Source of the DNA: Viscum album
Taxonomy: Eukaryota; Streptophyta; Magnoliopsida; Santalales; Viscaceae
Length of the DNA stretch: 64,000 bases
NCBI GenBank assembly: GCA_963277665.1
Contig: OY728120.1
Coordinates: 942,573,195-942,637,194, forward strand
Direction of reading: 5' to 3'
A program made the translations under genes and the position numbers. Below, piece after piece: positions 32,422-46,400 of the stretch; the first letter of the stretch is position 1; each line of letters begins with the position of its first letter. The notes under the pieces were generated by a model. It saw only the letters and a program-made list of their open reading frames with translations. It had not been told where the DNA came from and searched no databases.

Positions 32422-35400
32422 TGTCACGACCTCTCCCCTCAAGGCATGTTCCATGGCTACCCCAAGGTTGGCACTGATAGGCCAGGGCAAGACACCTGCA
32501 CTGAAAAGGAATATCCCAAAAATGGGAGAAATGTTTATAAGAACCTATACCCATGAACCCAAATACAAGACAAAGTTCTTGATATTGAAAATACATAGTA
32601 ATGAAAACACATTCATTCAATTAAATCCCAAAAACAGAATATGACATAAAGTTAAGAATTAATGTACAAATGGGTGAGAATATTATCCCACAAAATTAAA
32701 TAAAACCACAAAATCTGACCTTTAAACATTGGTATTGATTCCATTGTTGGAATATTCCAAAAACACGTCATCTCATTTGATCTCACGAGTCATCATCCAG
32801 TTCTGTCCCCACTCCACATAAGACTCCTCCAAACCGTCAATCAACATCACAAGACACAAAATGTGAGGGAAATCCCATGTAGTGGTGAGTAAAACAATAC
32901 TCAATAGGGGACCACCAAACACAAGGAAATAGGACAAAAAATCACCTCAAAGAAGATACAGTCGGGTCAACATATGTATATGTCGACATCACATATAACA
33001 AGAACATCCATATATTCATGTAATGGTTTCCAAGATGCAATGTATCTTCCACTACTAGCCATATGTTTCCAATTGAATCACCCACAATTCCGGGAGACCC
33101 CACTCCTCCAGCTATCTGATATTAACCTCATAGAACATGTCTACCAAAAGAATCAATGCAAACATTTGGCCTCGATACATCATGATGTTTCCCTGAGATG
33201 TTTGGTTTCACTGAGACAATGAGTCTTGATATCACAACCAAATAATTTGTTGCATTTTTCATCTAAATGGATGCTTGTTCAAGGATAACTCGCTCCCTGA
33301 GAAATTAAGTCATCAGAGACCCTCGCAAGAGGTCTCACTTATTTAGGGCCCACCGAAATGTAACACACAGAGAAATACCCGATGAACACTAGAAAAAAGA
33401 CATGAAATAAAAATAAGGTATTCCTATGAATATCATGAACCCAATTTGTATTACCCCACACATTAGGGGTTTCTCATAGAATACCCTGAACCCTATGATG
33501 TGGATCATAATTTTGGGGATTCTGATGAATACCAAAAACCCTTAATATGACCCAAAAGATGGAGGAATGATGTCCTATGCTAGGATGTCACATCAATACC
33601 CAATAAAATCCATTACATGGTGATAGAGTATCCCTCATTTCCCAAGGAGAATTTAAATCTCTTTCTAGGACTCAACACTCGAAGGGATTTCCCTAAAATT
33701 CCGTGTAGAACCCTCGTTGAAAGAATGAAGGGGAGAATACTCTCCTACTATGGTCCTTACAAACAAACCAACAAGCTATATTAAAATGAACTACTCTTCA
33801 AGAGGGTCCCAATACCAAAAATGGATCAGTAATCAGACCGAAAGTTTGAATGATATGAGAATTTGGGTGAAAAGGGGTCGGGTGGGTTTCAGAATGGTGA
33901 TTCTGACCCGAGCCGACCCAGATCTAACCCGACAAGGTTCTGACCCAGTCTCCCATGTCCGACATAGCCTAGCGAGACCGAGACCCCCATCTACATCTGC
34001 ATAACCACTATGGGCCATTATCAGTGGCCTATGATCACTGCTCTTAGATGTTATCATGGGTTCTTTTGTCGTCGGCACACGCTGCCTCCCACATGTGGTC
34101 ACTGCCATGTACCATTGTCAGATTCAGCGAGCCAATAGGGATTTCAGTGGGCCACCAAATGCATTCTGGTGGTCCTTTTTTTCAATCCTAATGAAATTCC
34201 ATAGTCAACCGGTCACCTTCTTCATCGCCATGGGATGGAATCCCATTTACGATCCATTATTGTGTAATTTCCTCTGAGTCGTGGTATCCTTTACACCGTC
34301 TTGATCAGTTTGTTACCGTCATCATCACACCTCCATCATGTCGTGTCCAATCTAGATCCAAGAAATCAGATCATTGCACCAAGAAATGGTTTTGCAATGA
34401 TTGACCATTCACCAACCCGTGATGAATGAAAATAAAATGGGGGAGAAAAGCCCAATAAAAAACCTGAGGATCGAACCTCAGTTGTTTATTCATTTTGGAC
34501 TCAATTCGATCTACTAGAAGGATCAAGAAAATTATGAGAAAACCATAAATCAATCAAACGATCATCAAAATCCAATAAACCCCTCAAGGTGAAACCCATG
34601 CTTCAATAGTATAAATAATCTGTTAATCGATCCATCAATCAATCAATTCATGTTTTTCGTAGGAAATAAAAGATAGGTAAGGGACAAAATTTAAATAACA
34701 ACCCATTCCTCGAGTTGGATCACATGAAGACATAAATTGAAGTCGTGTTTCCATGTATGTTTTAATTATCCCAACATTCAGCAATTCATCACCACTTGAT
34801 TTTATCTAATCCTCATATCAATAGTCACAAGTGAGAGAGCCTATTCCTCCTTTCCTTATGGAAATTCCAAGGTTCAACAGAAATACCCAGAATTATGAAT
34901 TCTAACACTGTACCCTTCCATTTAATAATGGAGGAAATGTGTTAAAATGTCTATGTGTTTCATCATTACTATTTCAAATTGAAACTTCATCGCCACACTA
35001 TGTTATTTATGAATAGAGAATAGTTTTCCCCTTCGTTGCGTCACCATACTATGAAATGTAAAAAAATGAAAATAAAATATGCTATCATTATTTTATTCCC
35101 CTATAAAAATAATAAATATTATATTTTACACTCGCCCCATGCTGGTCATGGTAAGGCTCCGCCTATGGAAAACACATCCTCGCAAGTTTATTGGTACTCT
35201 TGGATATCCAATCCGAGATACCATTTATGAGTTATACGGATTTGAAGAATAAAATAATTTATTTTCAATTATTTTATTTACCGTTATGTCCCAAGAACAA
35301 CTTTCCATGGTTTCCTCGCATCAGCCCATGTAAGGCTCTATCTTAGGAGAGCACGCCCTCTTAATCTCAACTTTGGTATCATTTTTTCATTGTGATTCAC

Positions 35401-35762
35401 TGTTCATGAGTTATAATGACATGAATAATAATAATAATTTTATATAATTATTTTATATAGGGTTATTCCATTTTTGGGTTTTCTCACTAAGAACCTGCGC
35501 CGACTAAACTTTGGTCATGCCTGGGGTATACCCACTACTATGAATGCAACGGTGCCCTCAGATTTCAGATCTGGACACCTGTTTAAGATTTATTCCACTT
35601 TTCTTAGAAAATAACTAATGAGCTCAATTAAAAACTTAACAATTATCGACGGATCATTTTGGGGACTCTGGGCCTTGGAATTTCACTCTGTCTCAGTGAA
35701 TGGTCTTATAATTTTCCCAAGAATTTTCTACATGTAGAACTAGGAAAATCCATTCCATTACA
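32422..35762 (-). repeat. Gypsy-2 5' LTR (right)
   Basis: 3,341 bases, plus-strand start TGTCACGACCTCTCCCC, end CCATTACA; partner of 25,553-29,039. Contains a GC-rich imperfect hairpin at 33,875-33,919 built from GGGTCGGGT and its complement. Confidence 0.85.
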
Positions 35763-38700
35763 TATTAAAATAGAATATTTTATTGGGTTTTATGTTTTAT
35801 CAATATGATTTATCACTAAACCAAATATAATAGAATTCTAATACATATTTTTTTTGGAAAATTTTGTTGATAGTCGTTGATATAAATTCCCTACACTATG
35901 CTATATTGGATGATTTAAAATAATGTGTGTTTTTAATTTGAATTTGGAAATTGTATAAATATTCTATTTTTACCATTTTAACTACACCATAGTAATTTAG
36001 TCATAACATTTCAATCAAGTTGAATTTTGTTTTTTAAATTTTATTGTTATATTATTCCCGGATGATTATACATTTTTCATGTACACTATGAATGGTGGAT
36101 TTCAGAAACCCTTATCATTTATAAATTTTTATTACATCATTTTAATAATAATCATGATTATAATGATACAAATAGATGAACCAAAGCTTTAGTGTATTCA
36201 GTAAATTTTAACCATACATAACATTTTAAACACTAATATTCATTTAATCCTTTCTTATCTTTCTTCATATTTGTCCTCATGGTCAACATAGTACGTGTAT
36301 TCACCTAAGGATTTGCATCAAAAGAATTGGTGAGATAAAAAACCTATAAGAGGATGAATAGGAGACCTATAACATGGTTAATCATAATAATCATCAATAA
36401 TACAAGAAAGTTATCATAATAAAAATCACGATATGAATGGTTTGATAAAGTCATTTAATGTGGAAATGCATAAAAATAAAACAATATGTCTAGGTGGTCA
36501 AATACCACACATAGCTGTAAACAAAGAGGACATCTTATTCTTGCAAGTTAAACTTTTTCTCATGAGATATATGACAGTACCCAATTCATTAGAGTTCTAT
36601 ATAATTCTATGTTCACCCATCAAATCATATCATTTACATGCACTATACAATTTTGGGTGCACCCATCACATCATAACATTTACATTATCAAGAATACAAC
36701 ACAGACCATATATACATCATGGACCTAAAATAAACCATTGAATGGAATGGAGTTCAATTACGAAATCACAATTACATAAACATTGTGTTCCCAAATGAAA
36801 CAGGGAATAACAAACATTGCATAAGAATCATCAATATTGAGTGAAGAAGAAACAATATCTCATATAGTAAAAGATGTATTTTTGGAATGACTAGTTCTTT
36901 TGGAAAATATTTTCATTAATAATATAACATAATTGGAAACATGTATATCATGAAAATAAAATGGATGTATAAATAAATGATATTTAAGGATCATTAATGG
37001 AACATCCATACCAATAATAGATTGGAAGAGGAAAACCAAAAAAAGGGATTTGGGAATGAGAATTCTCCTAACTTTATGTTTGAATGCATTCTTAAATTTA
37101 ATATTCTAGATAATAAAATAAAATAAAATTAAATGAAAAATCTAAAACCTATTTTACATTCTTTTTATTCATTATTGTTTTCTAAAGTTTATTTAATGGA
37201 TATTTTTTTAGTTACATGGTTCAATTTTATCATTCATGAGTGATCTATTTTCATTTTTTTCATGATTATTTTTCTTGTTTGTAAGTATAAATGTTTATAT
37301 ATAATTGGAATAATTATCTGGAATTTAAATTATATTTTATTAGTGATCATACATAAGTTTAAATGGTTATATATATCATTTGGTTATATATTATTAGGAT
37401 GATTCATTAGAGAAGACATCTTTTATAATCGTTTATATTATTATGTCAGTTATTTTTCACATCGAACATGTTTTGTTTTATCATTTATTATTATGTAAAT
37501 ATGTTACATATAGAACAATAAAATGGTTATAATATAAATTTTCCAATATATTTAAACCATTATATTGGTTTTAATATAGTACTTCAGGGTGATGACTGAA
37601 AATGAAAATTTTTCATCCCTGAATGTGATAAAATAACATCTAACAAATGGAGTGTCCCATTTTATAGTAATAGGGATAAGAGAAGATGTTTGATGATGGA
37701 TTATTCAATTATAATAATAAAAGTTGTGTATTTTTATTTTACTGGAGTAATCAATTCATTTGGATGAGTTGGGGTGATGAAAAAATAGGAAAAGAAAATA
37801 AATTCAAAAGAAACTAAATGAAAAGAAATATGATGATACCTCTTGATTCCTTCTCCATGAAAACTACGTTAGGGAAAAATTGATATTTTGATTATATAGA
37901 CAGATCTTAGGTAAGGGGGAATGAAATTTAGATGTGTGTTGGGAATAATATGGAAAATACTCAAATCTATGAATATTTGAGGAGAAGAGGTGGTGTGGGG
38001 AGTTATATATAGTGGAGGAGAGTGTTGTTTTCTCATTATATTATTCATTTGTTTATTATTTTGGCTCAAAAAAAGAATAGTTTGATCATCATCACCAAAT
38101 ATATTAAAAAGATAATGAAATATTGATATTATGGGTTTACATCAACTATAAATCATCTATGAATGAATAATTCATGAATTTAGTTTTTATAAAAAATTAT
38201 AATATTTTATTAATTACTGAAAATTGATATATTTTAGAAAAAAAAAACACCAAAGTATTTTCTAAATTTTCAAATGAATTACATTTTTTCCAAATAATTT
38301 TCTAAATATCCGAATTTTGTTTTTTTTTCTCAAAGTCATCATTTTCTAAAAAACTAATTTTTAAATTTTAAATGATTTTATAACACATTGATAATTTTAA
38401 TATGGTCGCATAAATTTATCCGAAAACCAAAAGATAAAAATATTTTAATTTATTAATACATTTTATGGAAATAAATTTTATTTTATATTAATAAAGTAAT
38501 CATAAAAATTTAATTATATATATATGAATTACAAAAATACCAAAACATAAATAACAATTTATAAAATGTTTACTTATGTATTCTATACTATAATTATATC
38601 ATAATTCAATTTCTAAAATTCCTAAATGTTATTTATACATTCATGGGTGAGGTTACAATTCAATTAGTAGGTTTACTATCTATATGAGTCATATTTATAT

Positions 38701-38882
38701 TCTTAAGTTCAAGTTGTTTTTTAATCAGTATAAGTTCCATATCATCTAAAAATACTACTTATTTCATTAATTACTTATTTATAATGTTTGTACTATGTTC
38801 CCAGTGTGATTCTATCTAATTTACACTTTATAACATAATTATTAGAAGGTAATTTCCATGGATAAATTTTCTGGTGGTTACA
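35763..38882 (-). repeat. Gypsy-3 3' LTR (left)
   Basis: About 3.1 kb, aligned with 43,442-46,450, for example the GTATTCACCTAAGGAT block at about 36,296 versus GTATTCACCTAATGAT at about 43,850, and the GAGGAGAAGAGGTGG..TATAGTGGAGGAGAG block at about 37,980 versus 45,530. Ends GGTTACA next to a polypurine tract. A TATATATA run on either strand at about 38,004-38,011 occupies the TATA position. Confidence 0.83.
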
Positions 38883-38895
38883 TTCTTCCCCCTTA
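38883..38895 (-). other. Gypsy-3 polypurine tract
   Basis: TAAGGGGGAAGAA on the minus strand, touching the left LTR end; same place and type as the Gypsy-1 tract AAGGAGGGAAGAA. Confidence 0.85.
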
Positions 38896-38929
38896 TGAAA
38901 TTTCACCCTATAAATTTCATTTCACATTA

Positions 38930-39260
38930 TAAGTTGGAAACAGTTGAGGGTACATATTCTTCAATTCTTCCTCTGGTTCCCATGTTTTTTTCTACATACA
39001 TTATGTTCTTCAATAGTACTTTCACAAGATGAGTAGTCTCTATTTTTATAACTCTATCTCTATGGTCCATGATATTCATTGGTTTCTATTCATAAGAGAG
39101 ATCATTTCCTAAAATTACCAGTTATATATTCAGTACATATGAGGGATCTGGTATGTACTTTCTGAGGAGGTATACATGTAATACATAATGTACTTGATAT
39201 ATGTTATGTCGATGTCCCAGTAAAAAGGCTCTAACACCGATAAGTTCTTGTATTTTGAGG
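38930..39260 (-). pseudogene. Gypsy-3 chromodomain and integrase C-terminus
   Basis: Minus strand. Near 38,935-38,995 it reads KKTWEPEEELKNMYPQLFPT with no break, the canonical tail of a plant chromovirus chromodomain (TWE..E..M...YP.LF). Sequence upstream, to about 39,260, is in the place of the integrase C-terminal domain but holds stops. The Trp and Glu of the tail are kept, unlike in Gypsy-1. Confidence 0.85.
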
Positions 39261-41213
39261 GGTATGATCTACCTGGGATTATCTTTACCTTCATCCAAAA
39301 TCTATTGATAATATTTCATTAATATATGTGTAGGAATATCATATTACTAACTTCAAACACTAAGTCTTGTTAATGATTTTCAACATAACTCATCCATCCA
39401 AATTGGGCTTCATTGATATTCTATTAAATGTTTTTCACCTTCTCTAGTGTTTCTTTGTCTGTTTCAAGTCTTGATAGCTTACATTCACCAAAATTTACCA
39501 AACATATTGCTGTCATGTATTTTTTCCCATAAATATATTCATATGGATACATTTGGATACTCTATTGAAATGTTTTTCTATAAGAGAAATCATCTAGATG
39601 TAGATGAATGTATAATCCTCCATTTTATTCCACTGAACATACGGTCAACATATCTTCCAGTGTTTCAATATTCCATTAAGATTGCACCTAGGTTTGAGGA
39701 TGATATGACATACTAATTATCAGTTTAGTTTTAAGGAATATTGGAGAATTTTCCATAACATCAAGGTAAAACATCGATCATGATCAGATAACATATATAG
39801 TGGTGCTCCATGTTCCCTTAAAAAATATCTGATGTATATCAGTTAATGTTGATCTGATGAGAATTCCTCTCAAAATACTATAATGTGAGTTGTCACTCTA
39901 TGAAGATCCAGAAAAACCCATGTAGCATTATTTCCTTTTGAAATCCATGGTAGTCTGGTGAAAAAGACACTGGTTATGCTTTCCATTTTCATGTTGGTAT
40001 GGGTAATGATTACATCATCCCCTTAGATGTTTGTATTTCAGAATTATCATGTAGACATACTAGGAACATAGATGTATACATAGAGATCTACTTCTTTATA
40101 TTGTCTAACTAATATTTATCTGATGGAACTCAACACATCTTTGTGCTCCATAGATAAATAGAATATTTTTATCTATGTGTATCATTCAAAATATACTTAT
40201 TTATCTACGGATCATATTTTACAAATAGTCATGACCCAAATCTTATAATTTTATACTTTTCAATTTTAAACTCTTATGATTTCTCCTTTCCAATATCTTC
40301 CACATTTTTCAGAATAGCCACATCATTTAATTGAGTATCTTCTATTTTATCGATTTGGTATGGTTGATAAATAATTTATGAAATGGTTTATTTAATTCCT
40401 TCTTTAATGAATCCGATGTCAATATTTTGTAGTTCCAATAAGATTGGATACTTATTAATTATCATAATAGATAATGTTGCAGGATCCTTTCTACTTAAAG
40501 AATCCACCACATTATTCCCATTACCAGGACAGTTGTGCAATGAAAAATCATAATTAATTATGAGATATTTTCACATTTTCTATATAATATTAATATCATT
40601 ATGTTTGAATATATATTTTAAGCCCTTATGATTAGTTTATATTTAATACTTGTCCCTATGGAGATACTGTCACCAGATATTCAACACAATGATCACACCT
40701 GTCTACTCCATATCATGTGTGGGAGAGTTTTTATCATTAATTTTAAAATTCCTTGAGGTGTAGGAAATCACATTATCATTTTTCCTTAGTAAACACCCTA
40801 ATACATTATTTTATGGATTGATGTATACCACAAATAGTTCCCCACTTATCAGATGTGTGAGTAACAATGGAGTTATAAGACTCATGTTTACCTCTTTGTA
40901 TTCATCATCAAATTCAGTAGTCTAGAAAACAAATTCCTCCCTTTTTAGTCATATAGGTTAGTGGGTTTGTAAATCATGATAATTTCTTCATGAATCAACA
41001 ATAATACCTTGTTATACCCTAGAAAATATAGATATCCATTACATATGTTCGCCTGGGCCACTCTACGATTGCCTTAGTCTTGGAAGGGTCCATAGATATC
41101 CCTTTATGGGTAATAACGTACCATAATAATGATTTATCCTCCATATATAACTCATAATTTAGATAAATTTATTATTTCTTCTCCAATATCAATTTATTTT
41201 GAATATTATTCAA
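39260..41213 (-). pseudogene. Gypsy-3 integrase / RNase H region, badly decayed
   Basis: By position on the minus strand this holds integrase (about 39,260-40,200) and RNase H (about 40,200-41,213). No catalytic block could be read with confidence in any frame. The plus-strand open stretch at 39,447-39,716 is antisense to it and shows no known domain. Confidence 0.5.
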
Positions 41214-41573
41214 CTACAACTCATGGTCCTCCTTGTTCTCGGAGTATATCCAAATATCATCAATAAAGACTATCACATATTTGTCGAGGTAATCCTTAAA
41301 GACTCTATTCATTATCTCCGTGAATATTTTTACGTATTTAGCAAGTCTAAAGGAAATAACTACGATCTCATAGTTTCCATACCTCAATTGAATGGTAGTT
41401 TTAGGGTTATCTACCTTCCTCAGCTTTAATTGGTGATATCTGGACTGAAGGTCCAACATAAGGAAATACTTGGCACCATAGAGTCGATTATACAATACAT
41501 CTATCATGGGAAGGGGATACTTGTTATTAATCAAGATTTTTTTGAGATAATGATAATAAACGAAGAGGAACAT
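41214..41573 (-). pseudogene. Gypsy-3 reverse transcriptase fragment
   Basis: A 119-codon open stretch on the minus strand. It reads NNKYPLPMIDVLYNRLYGAK, YFLMLDLQSRYHQLKLRKVD (the LDLxSGYHQ block with Gly changed to Arg, first catalytic Asp kept), NPKTTIQLRYGNYEIVVISF (the '[20 protein letters not shown]' block), IFTEIMNRVFKDYLDKYVIV and FIDDIWIYSENKEDHE, with the catalytic FIDD box intact. This is the best-preserved reverse transcriptase palm of the gypsy elements here. Upstream and downstream parts are out of frame. Confidence 0.93.
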
Positions 41574-42509
41574 TGATCCATCCTTCTTCTGGAAAAAGAG
41601 GATATGTTCAACCTCGTGGTGAGGAACTCAGCCATATAAAACACTTGTCCACATTCTCTCATTACTACTTCCTTAGTCAATCCAACTTAATTGTGGAAAT
41701 TATATAAGGCCTATTTTATAGAGACAGATATATTTGAATAATTTTAATTGAGAACACAACTTGTCTACCATGAGGAATACAATGACACTTCTTGGAAAAA
41801 ACATCAGTGCTGTCCCTCACAATTGGATAGTCTTTGATAATGATTCTTTCCATTATCTCAATCATTGTTAATTTAAATTCGTTCACATAAGGTAATAATA
41901 TTTAGGTTTGATATGATGGATCCTAAGAAGATTTATCCTATTCCTTACAAATTTATAGGATTTTAGGATGCTTCATGGTGTGAATAATTAATTTCCTTGT
42001 ACGATAGTTGATGACAGATTTATATACAGATATCCAATCAATGAAAAAAATAGTATCAGACTCCACCAAATGTAGTACAACAATATTTATTATGAGGTTT
42101 AGTCAGTGATCATTAACTAGATTGGGGTTATATACATTGGATCCAATAATTTCCTTATTTTCTTTTCGTGCTGATAAAAAAACCTCCATATTTTGATGTT
42201 GTGTTTTAATAGTTATACTAGACTTTCTAGATATGGAATAATTCATAGAACTAGAATGAAATTCCATGTTCAATATGAATCAATGAATAACCATCATACC
42301 ATTCAAAACATCATTGTCGAGATCCAATTTAGGAGTAGTGCGGACAAATTATTTCCATTACTTCATTGGATTTAGTTGTTGTTGATGCTAATTACCCTCA
42401 ACGATTTTAGGTTTAGTTCAATAGCTTACATAGTTCTAGTTCTCCCTAACATTGAAGAAATGAACCATATGTGGTGATCTACATTATTCCACCACATTCA
42501 AAAACATAA

Positions 42510-43200
42510 TCATGTATTATCAACATTATTTTTCATGGTGTCCTTGTCTCCCATAGTTATAGAATTTCTTTTCCCTTTTAAGCAATTGTCGTGATGCTTC
42601 CTCACATATTTTTGATATGTTGGTGGTTGAAATTTATTTCCACCATTCTCATTAGATCCCATGTCACGAAACAGCATATTTAATTTCTTATCACTATAGT
42701 TTTGGAATCATTATCCCAACTATATCTACATGTTGAGAGAACATTGAACATCTTATACATAACTCCCATAGTCTCTATATTTTAGATCCTTTTGAAGGAC
42801 TGGTTTTAACCCATTATAGAATCTGTCAATTTCACAATAATTAATTATAAAAAAACCTGAAGCATGCCATTCATGCCTTGTGAAATTTTCATTGTAGGTT
42901 TTAACAAATTCACATTCATTTTTATTCAACTATATGAATTCTACCACCATATTTATATGAATAGTTTGAGGGGAATACTTGTTAAGGGAAATTGAAATAA
43001 ATTATTCCCACTCTATCTCTTCAATTTTTTCCTTTAGCATGGTGTTTTAAGCCATGCCCGCCATTGATTATCCCCTCAATATTAATGATAAATAACTAGA
43101 TTCACCTTATTCATATCAGAATAGAAAAGCATAAAAGTTATATACTCCATTGAGTGGACCCACTATTCCTTGAAAAGTTGATTGGAAGATCCACTAAACA
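42510..43200 (-). pseudogene. Gypsy-3 gag remnant with zinc knuckle
   Basis: Minus strand. Near 42,541-42,575 it reads KFYNYGRQGHHEK, a CCHC knuckle whose first two Cys are now Phe and Tyr, with the GH pair kept. Near 42,780-43,030 LNKNECEFVKTYNENFTRHE and EIDRFYNGLKPVLQKDL match the gag block 'L.QG...V.EY...F..L.R.....D....RF..GL.P.I...V'. Several stops. The protease, expected between about 42,000 and 42,500, was not seen. Confidence 0.75.
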
Positions 43201-43441
43201 TAGGTGGTTGTTTTTGTATAAAATAGTAGATAGACGGTGGCTCCAATTTAGGTGAATGAAAATGTTCATCATTATTCATTTCATTGTTCATTTCCTGAGA
43301 TAGATGGGTAAGCATCACCATGAAATTATCAACCCCACCTTCTAAGTCTTATGGTATTTCATTCAGTATTCACTTAATTGTCCCTATCATGGGATTGGGG
43401 ACTTGATACTTTGAGTTCAAACTATTTTCTATAATAGAAAC

Positions 43442-46400
43442 TGATAAAACACAAAAAAACTCAGCATTTCATGAATAATTTATTACATGTTTAAATTAAA
43501 TATAATGGAATATCTTTTAGGATCACTATGTTTTCATTTTACTAAAATAAGGCTTCTTGTGTCCTTACATATAATAAGACTCATACTAAGGCTTTTCTGT
43601 AATGTTTTCAAATCATAATTCCCAAATTAACCAAACTGTTCTCTTATACTAACTACAGAGACACTAGTTTTTCATACAGTTATATTACATCATTTTAACG
43701 ATAAACAAAATAATTTTTCTACGTATGAAAGATCCAAATTTTTAGTGTCTTGTTTAAATTAGTTCAACACATAAATTTGAAATCATAAATATTTATTTAA
43801 TTCCTTCTTCCCTTTCTTCTTATTGGACCTCAAGTCAACCTTAGAACAAGTATTCACCTAATGATATACATCCAAAGAAGGGGTATGAAAAAAGACCAGT
43901 AAGAGGATGAATATGTAACATAATACATTGGTGATAATAATAATCATTAATAATATAAGAAAACTATCATATTCATAATCCTGAGATTACACATTAAATA
44001 AAGGTGTTGAATGTGGATATGTATAAAAATTAAACAACTGGTCTTAGTGGTCGTATTCCACACATAGATGTGAAATAATATACCATCATGGTCACACATT
44101 TTTCACTTTTATTATGAGATTAATCACATTACCCAATGAATTGATGTGATATATAATTTTTGATATCACCCATCACTTCATATCATTTACATGTTCTGTA
44201 TAATTCTGTTCCCACATGTCATATCATAACAATTACATCATATTTCATGCCACATATAACTTCATTCAAACATAGACATAAAACCCCCATGTAATGGAAT
44301 CAAATTTATTTAAAAAATTATACATTCATAATTATTGGGTTAGAAAATTAATTATAGAATATAAAACATCAAAGAATTACAATCAATGTTTAATGAAGAA
44401 TAAAAAATATCAAGGGGAGTAAAATATTATTTTTGGAATGAAGTGTTTTTTCAGAAAAATCATGGAATTTATCATATAACTAGATTAGAAACATGTATAT
44501 CGACAACATTAACATTAAGGATGATGAAATGATATTTAAGTAACAAAATGGAACATCGTTACTGAAAATTGAGTAAATGAGGAAAACCCCAATGGAAGAG
44601 AGCTGGGTTTACAAATTCCCTTACATTATACTGTAATATATTATTCACTTTAATATCCGGGATAATAAAATTAAATTTGTTAATTAAAAAATAAATAACT
44701 TTTTATACATTTTTTTTGATTCAGTGTAGTTTTATTATGTTTCTTTTGGGTATTTTTTATGAGTTATAATGTTCAATTTTAACATTTAGGAGTGTTCATT
44801 TTTATTATTTTTCATGATCGCTTTTATTTATTGTATGTTTTTAAGTTCATGTATAATTGGAATAATTAACCAGAATTGAAATAAAATCAAATTAATGATC
44901 TTACAAAATATTAAATGGTTATATATATTATTTGGTTATAAGTTATAAAGAAAAATCATTAGATAAGTCATTTTTTATAATCATTTTTATTTTTAAGGTG
45001 GGTTTTTATCATAACAAACTCTTCTTATTTAGTCATTCAGTATTATGTAAATATGTTACTTATAGAACATTAAAATATATATAATATGAGTTTTAAAATA
45101 TTTATCATCCATTATAAAAATTTTAATACCATGGTTGGTGGTGGTGGTGGAAAAAAAATTATTCTTTGAAAGAAATAAAACAGCACCTCATGGACTATAA
45201 TTCCATTTTTATAATAATGGGGAGAGGAAAAGGTGATTCATGTTGGATTATTATACTAGAATAATAAAATTATTGTATATTTATGTTACTAGAGTTATCA
45301 TTTATTTTTATTAGGGGAGAGGGTGAAGAGAGAATAAATAATGAAATTAACGTGAAAAGAAATTAAAAGAAAAGAAATAGGGTTTTACCACTTGAATAAA
45401 TCTCTATGATAACCTCCTAAGGGAAAAGGGTTTGGTATTTTGATGAGTCCACATAGATATTATACAATGTCTAGAAGATTGAAATGATAATTGGGATGAA
45501 TTTGGACAAGGCACAATTGTTAGACGGTGTTATGAGAAGAGGTGGAGAGGGGTGGTATTTATAGTGGAGGAGAGAAGTTTTTATCATTATTTTATAATTC
45601 AGTTTATTATTATTTTTCACAAAAATATAAATTGTTTGATCACTATCAATAATTATCTTAAAATAATGAATTATAGTTAGATATTTTTAGATTTCATTTT
45701 CTATAAATAATCTTTGACTAAATAATTCGTGTATTTAGTTTTTATCGTAAATTATCATATCTTATTATACATAAAAAACTCTAGTATTTTAGAAAAAACC
45801 AAAAAATACCCATAACCTATTTATTTATGTATATAATAAATAAATTAACTCCATTTTATAAAATTAATTTTCCAAATATGTGAAATTTTACTTTTATTTA
45901 AAATCATTATTTACTAGAAAATTTATATTTTTAAAATTATATCTTATTTAAAAAAACATTGAAAATTTATCTAAGGTATCATATAATTTTCTAAAAATAA
46001 TAAGAAAAAATATATATTTATTTATGAATATTTTCACGAGAATAAATTTTCTTTTAAATTGTTAAATTAACCATAAATTGTTAATTATATATTTTTGACC
46101 AAAAAATATACAAACACTTAATTAATAATTTTAAATAATTTATTAATGAATAATAATATATAATTATATCATGCATTAATTTATAAGATGCATGGATTTT
46201 ATTTCTACTTTCATGTGTGAAGTTACTATTCATTCATCCAATTTACTATCCATATGTGTTATATATTTATTTACAAGGTTAGGTTTCTATTTCATTAGTA
46301 TAGTTCCCACAACACCAAGAAATAAATATTATTTAATTCATTGTTCATTTATAATTTTTTTTGTTTGATAACTTTTATTTTATGTGATATATACAAAATC

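Larger units (their letters stand above)
25553..35762 (-). mobile_element. Gypsy-2, old chromovirus-type LTR retrotransposon
   Basis: Minus-strand gypsy element with LTRs of about 3.49 kb (left, 3') and 3.34 kb (right, 5'), a strong initiator-Met primer site, polypurine tract, and decayed reverse transcriptase, integrase and chromodomain in the gypsy order. The internal region is only 3.4 kb, against 4.6-5.0 kb in Gypsy-1 and Gypsy-3, so it has lost sequence. LTRs are roughly 65% identical by eye, which makes it one of the oldest elements here. No long open frame remains. Confidence 0.85.
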
